NCBI GenBank assembly: GCA_039000515.1
Contig: JBCFYV010002255.1
Coordinates: 16,454,890 to 16,518,889 of the forward strand
Direction of reading: 5' to 3'
DNA from: Timema cristinae
Lineage: Eukaryota; Arthropoda; Insecta; Phasmatodea; Timematidae
DNA length: 64,000 bases
The notes under the pieces are model-generated. The model saw only the letters and a program-made list of their open reading frames with translations. It was not told the DNA's origin and did no database searches. Positions 57,378 through 64,000 of this stretch are shown piece after piece. Position numbers and translations under genes: made by a program. Each line of letters begins with the position of its first letter. The stretch's first letter is position 1.

Positions 57378-57747
57378 TTAAGGTGAGATGGAAGGGATTG
57401 CGAGATTTTATATAAAAATATTTGTTTAGCCAAACTATATAAAATATTGCTCCAGTACAAACATATGATACAATGGTGACCTCAAAATTTCTTGAATATA
57501 ATCATGTCAAGGATGTTCTGGAATTTAATGACAAATTTTTCCCTTGATTTAAAAAGTTTCTCGTCTAATTCCGCTATTCTCATGATGGATATTCAGGAAC
57601 TGTTGATATCAAATTGTGAAGAAAATTGAACTCTACGTTTCTAATGGAGCAATATTTTATTTATTTGGGTCAAGAAAATATTTTGACATAGAATTTTTTT
57701 TTAAAAAACTCTCGCCTTAACTTGCGTCCCCTTACATCCCAACATAA
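57378..57747. mobile_element. Fold-back element FB1 copy
   Basis: Starts TTAAGGTGAGATGGAAGG. Interior GTTCTGGAATTTAATGAC and GATATTCAGGAACTGTTGAT. Right end GCGTCCCCTTACATCCCAAC, with a CTCGCCTTAAC interruption near 57,711-57,721. Orientation of the interior is reversed relative to copy 1. Confidence 0.7.
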
Positions 57748-58756
57748 TGCAAACCATAAACTAAATAAATATATGATGATTTATTAATATTTTTAGCAAG
57801 GTATTTAACGTTTACTTCCTAAACAAATTAACCTTCTCTGTGGTTTAGTAGCCGGATTTGATGATTACAAATCAAGAAGTCCCAAAATCGATCCCCGGTG
57901 CATCCAGATTTTTTTTTTTTTTATGAAATTAGTGGGTTTAGAATGGGGTTGAATTAGGATTCGTGAGTGAAAATGAAGAGCTACTGGAATGAACAAGTAG
58001 TGGGTCCGTTCTATAAAACTGAGATTAACGGCCGGAGGTTTGTGATGACCAAACGGCACACTCTATCCGGAAGATGTTGGCACTATCGGAGCCAACAGAT
58101 GGTGGTCTCTCGGTCGGTATGGCTCGATTGCTGGTTGATGACATACTCTCAAAACAATTGATTATTTATGAACACAATTAACTAAAAAGTTTGATTTAAT
58201 ATTTAAAAAAACTATTTTGTTCGCTTTGGGCTCTGCCCCCCAAATTCCTAGTGAGTGTAAACTAATGTAATTCCAGTGTGGTTTTGAACGTTGATTTATT
58301 TTTACCAATTTATGATTCTAGCTGTCCCATAAGTGTGTCAGAAAATTTAAAAATAAGTTTGGAAAATGTGCAAAATTTACCTAAAATTGAAAAAAATCTA
58401 GCTCTGGTGCAATCCGTTTTTTTTATAGGTCTTACCGTTTAGCCACCTCCAAAGAAAGGTCCGCACCTACTTTAAAGTTGATCCGCTATTTTAATTTTTT
58501 TTCGGGGGTTAAACCTTTTTTAAGTTTAACTTTTTTGAATTTTACCGTTGGTTACAGGCTAAAGGCTATAATTTTGCCAAATTTCAAGTTTATAGCTCAT
58601 TTGGAAGTGGGTAAACATTAATGTCAGTGAGTGGGTCACGTGGCTTTATAGTAGGAGACTTGTCTTACATCTAAATTATTTCACCAATGATTACAAGGCA
58701 CTTAGTTCAGTAAGAAAAAAAAAACTCGCAACATCTCAGCCAAGGGGCCATTCAAT
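57748..58756. other. No gene; tRNA-like fragment at 57,840-57,905
   Basis: A tRNA-like stretch (TCTGTGGTTTAGTAGCCGG, AAAATCGATCCCCGG) lies at the left. The rest is unassigned. Two overlapping 64-codon frames near 57,865-58,161 on opposite strands have no motif. Confidence 0.45.
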
Positions 58757-58763
58757 ATTAAAG

Positions 58764-58971
58764 TACAACCCGCATCGGTGGCCGAATCGTCTAAGGTGCC
58801 ACTCTTGCAGTAGACTATACTGCCAATAACGGGGATATCGTGGTTCGAATCTAGGTTGGTTGTACTGAAGGTGTTTTTTTCAAAATAGTTTTCCAATTTC
58901 CATGTACGCAAATGCGGGAACACTTCATATGACTATAACCTTCCTAATCTCTAAAATCATTAAAGTAATTA
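58764..58971 (+). repeat. SINE-C part of a C-A composite
   Basis: Head CCGCATCGGTGGCCGAATCG, B box GGTTCGAATCTA, body, ending at GTAATTAG exactly where a SINE-A begins. Its own 3' tail is absent. Confidence 0.82.
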
Positions 58972-59248
58972 GGTGACCTGGTGGTCTAGGGGTAAGGTGT
59001 CAGACTTCTGTGCTAGTGGCCTGGGTTCAATCCTCGGTCCCGGCACAGATTTATCTGATTACCAAACCCTTCCTTCACCTCTGACAAGACATCTTGTGAA
59101 TGTGGGGAATGCCAGGCCACCACCGTGGTACGGATTCCACGTTAAACTGTAGGTCCTCCATTTCATCTCACAATCACCCTACCATTACACATTAGCGTAA
59201 GTGTGTATAACCCGAACGGGTAGTAAGACGTGGTGCTAAAAAATAATA
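58972..59248 (+). repeat. SINE-A part of a C-A composite
   Basis: Full SINE-A (head GGTGACCTGGTGGTCTAGGG, B box GGTTCAATCC, short subfamily) with the shared tail, ending in AAATAATAA. The whole C-A unit is flanked by ATTAAAG at 58,757-58,763 and 59,249-59,255. Confidence 0.88.
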
Positions 59249-59255
59249 ATTAAAG

Positions 59256-59639
59256 CTTAGGTTGTATATGTGGTGGCAGTATGGTAATGTATGAAATGAG
59301 TAATCCTTTCCTTGGTGAATAGAAAATATAACTTAAATGTAAAAACTGAACTATATAAATAATAGATTTAAATTCGTGACATCTGGTTACTTTGTTAAAA
59401 TAAACACGATAGAAAAACTTTTTTTAAATGTTTTGTAAACATTTATCACATAATTAATTAAACTGTTGATTAATATATAATACATTATTCAACATACTCA
59501 AGATTAAATAGAAACAAATACTTATGCATCACTTTTTTTAGTTATGATCTTACGGACACGTATATTAGATTAGATTAATATAATATTTAAAATCGTTACG
59601 AAAAGACAAGTTATGATTAGTGAGTTGTTTTTTACAATT
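59256..59639. other. No gene seen
   Basis: AT-rich unassigned sequence. Confidence 0.5.
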
Positions 59640-59866
59640 AATATAGCCTAATCATGATATTGAAAAATGAAATGGTAGGGTGCACCGCATAGATATGTTA
59701 TCTTTTTGATCTTAAAATATATACATTTACCAAAAACTAGCAAACTTTTTGAAGCCAAATAACTTAAATTATTGTAGAATAACTTCACCAAAGAGTATAA
59801 ATGAAATAATTCAGTGTTGCGTAAACATTCAGAAAAGATTAACAACTCTGTCCGCCAAGGATCATA
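59640..59866 (-). repeat. Interspersed repeat R copy
   Basis: Resembles 61,735-62,100 (same strand) and 29,881-30,165 (opposite). Interrupted at its right end by a SINE-A. Unidentified family. Confidence 0.45.
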
Positions 59867-59875
59867 ATCATATTT

Positions 59876-60163
59876 AATTATTATTATTATTATTAGCACC
59901 GCGTCTTACTATCCGTTCGGGTTATACGCACTTACGCTAATGTGTAATGGTAGGGTGATTGTGAGATGAAATGGAGGACCTACAGTTTAACGTGGAATCC
60001 GAACCACGGTGGTGACCTGGCATTCCTCACATTCACAAGATGTCTTGTCAGAGGTGAAGGAAGGGTTTGGTGATCAGATAGATTTGTGCCGGAACCGAGG
60101 ATTGAACCCCGGGTCCCTCAGAACAGAGATCTGACACCTTACCCCTAGACCACCAGGTCACCC
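59876..60163 (-). repeat. SINE-A with 9-bp target-site duplication
   Basis: Short-subfamily copy with (ATT)n at 59,876-59,894. ATCATATTT flanks at 59,867-59,875 and 60,164-60,172. Confidence 0.92.
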
Positions 60164-60174
60164 ATCATATTTCA

Positions 60175-60480
60175 AAGAAATTCATTATATATATATTATT
60201 ATATCTCAGAAACTATTGATTTTATAAAATTATATTTAAAATAAAAGTTTTATTTTTGATCTTAATAATACCACAATTTTACAGTGATAAATTATTTCTT
60301 ATTTGAAATAGTTGTGGAGATATGACCAAATTTAGAAATTTACATTGGTGTAAAATATATTCAAATTCATTTTCTCGGGGAAACGAGAGTTGCTATTTTG
60401 TTTGTTATTTTAAACAGTGCCAAGGTAGAAAATTTAATCAAAATTAATAAAGTAAACTTTGTGAAAATTGATACAAAAGT
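60175..60480 (+). repeat. Direct repeat with 62,115-62,395, copy 1
   Basis: Matching order of words: CTCAGAAACTATTGATTTTA here and CTCAGAAATTATTGGTTTTA there; GAAACGAGAGTTGCTATTTT here and GAAAATGAGAGTTTCCATTT there; AAAATTTAATCAAAATTAAT and CAAATTTAATCAAAGTCGTT. A third partial copy of its start lies at 61,175-61,260. Confidence 0.6.
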
Positions 60481-60514
60481 GTATTGCATATAATGGTGGC
60501 CATCTTAAGGAGTG

Positions 60515-61670
60515 TGTTTGAACAAATAAATGGTACGGAACTCCACACGGATTTTTTCGCTCTATTGTTTAAAAATAGAGATATTTACTCAAAACTCGTA
60601 ATATATGTGAAACGAAATAATATACACAAGCAAAACCAAGAATAAATTGCACTTTATTTATCTAAAACATTTTTTGAGTCCTGGTTTTAAATTTTATAAT
60701 TGTATTTTTATTTTTTATTTTTGTATGTTTTACATGTTGTACATTTTTTGAGTCCTGGTTTTGATTTTTATAATTGTATTTTTATTTTTTATTTTTGTAT
60801 GTTTGGACCAATAAAATAGATCAATATTAGGTTCACAAGGGTCAACACTTCGTATTAAAATTTCTAATTCTGGTAAATTTTTTGTCATTTTATCAGGTAT
60901 TGCACATCTTCATCTATTCGCATTGCTATTAAATTCCTCATCTATACATTTTGACCAATAAAAAATGCTAAATATTGACTATTAAGTCTAAAATAGATAT
61001 AGATCATTGTTGTACAAACATTTTCCCTAAGAGGTTTAAGAAAAAACTACATAAACTTTTTGAGAGTCTTACTTATATTTAATTACTCTATGGCATTGGA
61101 GAATTATTACGTTAAAACTTAAGTAATATCTCTTTACAGCTTAAGATCACAAAATTGTATTAATATATTTTCTAATATCTCAGAAACTGTTAATATTATA
61201 AAAATATATTTCCAATAAAAGTTTATTTTAGTTTCAAAATTACTACAATTATAAGATTTATCTTCATTTTAGACTCAATAGTCAATATTTTCATTTTTTA
61301 GTGTTCAAAATTTATGAACGAGGAATTTAATAGCAATTCGATGACCTGAAGATATGCAACACATGATAAAATGTCAAAAATTTTAACAGGAAGTTGAAAT
61401 TTGAATACGCACTGTTGACCCTTCTAGACCAAATATTGATCTTTTTTTTATCGGTCCAAATATACAAATGAGGATATTAATGCTTTAAAAATAAAGTTTT
61501 AAACCGGGACTCAATTATTATTTTACATAAATATAGTCTAATTTATTTTTGGGTTTGCTAGTGTATATAATTTTGTTTCACATATATTACGAATTTTGAG
61601 TAAATATCTCCAATTTTTAACAATAGAGCGAGAAAGTCCGTGCGTAGTTCCGTATCATTTATTTGAGTTA
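60515..61670. repeat. Long inverted repeat with internal duplication
   Basis: Left arm about 60,515-61,010, right arm about 61,265-61,670. Pairs: AAATGGTACGGAACTCC against AGTTCCGTATCATTT; GGTTCACAAGGGTCAACA against CTGTTGACCCTTCTAGACC; GCAATGCGAATAG-type words near 60,917 against TAGCAATTCGATGACC near 61,332. The left arm also carries a 74-bp tandem duplication (ACATTTTTTGAGTCCTGGTT at 60,667 and 60,741). No coding sequence. Confidence 0.65.
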
Positions 61671-61734
61671 GCGGTCGCATACAACGTCAAGGTCCAATAA
61701 AATCTCTAGGCCAAAATGTCCCTAACGCAATACT

Positions 61735-62100
61735 TTCTTTCTATTAGAAAATAATAAATGGCACGGTGCCCTTCTCAGATTTTTTAGCTCTTTTATATTA
61801 ATTGATTATAATTATGTATGGTAGGATAATGTGGAATGAAATAATATACCTTGTTGCAGAGACAAAAAATATCGAAATGAAAAAATCGTATATTTCACCG
61901 TTGACCGTTTAACACTGACTTTATCTTTTTGCTCAAAATAAATAAATTTACTAAAAACTTGTGAGATTTGTGAAACGAAATGATATACGATGTTGAAGAA
62001 GCACTCCATCAAAGTGAGTAGATGAAATAATGTACACTGTGACAGAAATATCGAGAAAAGAGGAACATCTTTATCTACCAAAGAGCATAACAGTCAGTTT
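61735..62100 (-). repeat. Interspersed repeat R copy
   Basis: Same arrangement as 59,640-59,866 plus an AATGGCACGGTGCCCTTCTC segment resembling the start of the inverted repeat at 60,525. Part of a nested repeat block. Confidence 0.45.
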
Positions 62101-62114
62101 CACATTCCATAAAA

Positions 62115-62395
62115 AAAATGTTTGCTTATAGCTCAGAAATTATTGGTTTTATAAAAATATATTTCAAGTAAAGGAATTTCATTTTTAATAGTATTAATCT
62201 TGACAATGATAAGCTATTTTGTAGCTGGAATAGTTGGGGATATATTGTCAAAATTGTATATTTATACTTTTGTAAGGTACCCTCAATGTCATTTTCATGG
62301 GAAAATGAGAGTTTCCATTTTCTTTGTAATACTGAACCGTGCCTAGATACCAAATTTAATCAAAGTCGTTACATTGGATTTTAAAAAAAAAATCC
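62115..62395 (+). repeat. Direct repeat, copy 2
   Basis: Partner of 60,175-60,480 about 1.94 kb away in the same orientation. Confidence 0.6.
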
Positions 62396-63229
62396 ATTTT
62401 TACTATTTTTTTGCTCTTCAGTAAACTACCTAATTATAGGGTTATATAATCTGATTACAAATATTCTGAGGGTCACTAACCTTAAGAAAAGGCTAGATAC
62501 CAAGTTTTAGCCCATTCGGTAAAATTATTCCGACTCTAGTCTGAGATATAAACGTAGAGATGTAATTGCAAAAACTACTTTTTCAGTTCCATTGTGTCAT
62601 GAAACGTCAAATCCATCAAAATATCTAATTATATTTTTTGACGTTCACAATACTTTCTCTCTTTCCCAGAGGTGTCATATAAAATAAAGGAAAAAAAGTT
62701 TGTCACAAATTATGTGTTTGTCACTATATAAGTTATGTTTGTATACCTGGATATGAAGCAACAGCCGAAAAGGTTTTGTAGATTGGTTCAAACTTGATAT
62801 TTAGGTGTTATATGGTCATACCTAAAAATGAAATTGAGATTTTATTTTCTTCTCTTTAAAGTTTCAGGGTAATTGAATGATTTTTGAAAGTTAAAACTTT
62901 TTCAAAAATGGCTTTAACAATTCGGTTTAAAATGGCTTTTACGCTATTTTTAGCTATATATCTTTCTTACTGAGAAAAAAACACTTAAGGATAGTTCATC
63001 TTTGAAATTTTGAAATTCTTCGGAAATTCCAATTAATATTTTGCTCAAAATGAACATCTGGATAGTGTTTTACATTATCTATAACATTTTATTCTTAATT
63101 TTTTGTAAATATGTATATAAGGTTAGTTCATTGATTGCCAATTTTTGAAAATGTTCTTTCTAAATTACAATAAAACGTATATCAAATAGTTTAAGACTGT
63201 GTAGTACCATTTGTTTAATCGTTAAATTT
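62396..63229. other. No gene seen
   Basis: Unassigned AT-rich sequence without long open frames. Confidence 0.5.
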
Positions 63230-63498
63230 AACACAAGCGTTTATAGCTGTTCTACCCAAGGGTGTAGTAATGCTGAAGGTGTTTATAGGAAATACTTCAC
63301 ATTGTGATATCAACATTTGTTGAATATCTGTCAAGGGTGTCCTGGAATTTTCTCTTAATTTAAAAAGTTTGACAGATATTAAACAAACTGTTGATTTCAT
63401 AATAGGACAAAAATCAAACTATATTTCTACTGGAGTAATATTTGTTTTATTTTAGCCAAAATAAAATAACTTAAATCGTGTTTACACTCCCTCCTTAA
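63230..63498. mobile_element. Fold-back element FB1, left-truncated
   Basis: Interior ATATCAACATTTGTTGAATA, GACAGATATTAAACAAACTG and TTTCTACTGGAGTAATATTT, ending ACTCCCTCCTTAA at 63,498. The left terminus is missing. Confidence 0.6.
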
Positions 63499-63599
63499 TG
63501 CTCAATTGGAAACTAAAGGAAACACTTAGTTTCGCCAAAAAGCACTGGATGATAAAAAAAAAATCAAAGTATATTATAATAATATATATTATTATAGAT

Positions 63600-63745
63600 T
63601 AAATATTAAATTTGTTAGTTACGGCTATAGCCTCATCTAAATATAATATTCTTTAAATTGAAAAATTGCACTTTGTGACACAGGAATCGATCCCGGGACC
63701 TTTGGACTAGTACCTAATACTCTAATCACTGAGCTATCCAGAAGT
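63600..63745 (-). repeat. tRNA-like SINE-F copy
   Basis: Minus strand CTGGATAGCTCAGTGATTAG with a B-box-like GGGATCGATTCCTG. The left flank (CTCATCTAAATATAATATTC) is the inverse of that at 52,890-52,920. Confidence 0.6.
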
Positions 63746-63819
63746 CGTCTCATGACCAGGGTAATTCCATCACAGACTCTGCCTTAAAATATTGATTGAA
63801 AAATGATCCTGAGTACCAA

Positions 63820-63900
63820 CCGACTCCTGGATAGCTCAGTGGTTAGAGTATTTGGCGTACCAAGTTAAAGGTCCTGCTTTCGATTCTCATATTTCAGGTG
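63820..63900 (+). repeat. tRNA-like SINE-F copy
   Basis: CTCCTGGATAGCTCAGTGGT with GCTTTCGATTCTCA. Lies head to head with the minus-strand copy about 75 bp to the left. Not a proper tRNA cloverleaf at the acceptor ends. Confidence 0.55.
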
Positions 63901-64000
63901 ACAAAATCGGTATTGTTGTTAAATAAATTTTGTCCCCTCTCAGCGCATGACGAATTAACATCCTGAGGTTTAGCAGAAGTGTTCATCTTTGATATTGATT

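Overview
The window looks like non-coding-rich nuclear DNA of an arthropod, most likely an insect with a large, AT-rich, repeat-dense genome. I see no prokaryotic gene organisation. The evidence is the density of tRNA-derived SINEs, (ATT)n tails, satellite arrays, decayed LINE reverse transcriptase fragments, hAT-like and Tc1/mariner-like miniature transposons, and one secreted-protein gene whose intron 1 interrupts the signal-peptide codons just after the start, a layout common in arthropods. The exact species cannot be told from the sequence.

Layout. 1-3.7 kb: SINEs and a fold-back element. 3.7-5.1 kb: a 73-bp satellite with a 365-bp five-unit higher-order repeat. 5.56-6.19 kb: a near-perfect palindrome. 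6.3-16.5 kb: dense SINE territory plus a LINE C-terminal relic. 16.6-17.6 kb: an hAT-like and a mariner-like miniature element. 17.6-19.9 kb: repeat-poor DNA. 20-22.3 kb: SINEs. 22.75-23.84 kb: an 86-bp tandem array. 24.46-25.27 kb: a larger hAT-like relative with a transposase remnant. 26.1-27.9 kb: a decayed Jockey/CR1-type LINE. 31.2-34.6 kb: a 69-bp satellite. 34.6-38.8 kb: repeat-poor AT-rich DNA. 38.8-42.1 kb: SINEs and a two-copy repeat. 43.2-50.95 kb: the one gene I support, on the minus strand. 51-63.9 kb: more SINEs, palindromes, long inverted repeats and fold-back elements.

The gene (minus strand, TATA box near 50,940, poly(A) signal near 43,166) encodes a secreted, lysine/aspartate/histidine-rich, cysteine-containing repeat protein of about 595 residues that I do not recognise. 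Exon 1 holds only the start codons. Exon 2 holds the rest, with two apparent single-base frameshifts. Its 5.8-kb intron is loaded with at least nine retroposon copies.

The clearest broad pattern is a SINE network. Three families with different heads (called A, B and C here) end in the same 3' tail, followed in many copies by (ATT)n, which suggests one shared LINE machinery. Target-site duplications flank A, B and C copies. A composite C-A element with its own flanking repeat suggests template switching. Families D, E and F are tRNA-like but lack that tail. Family names and pairings are mine, made by eye; no alignment or database search was run.
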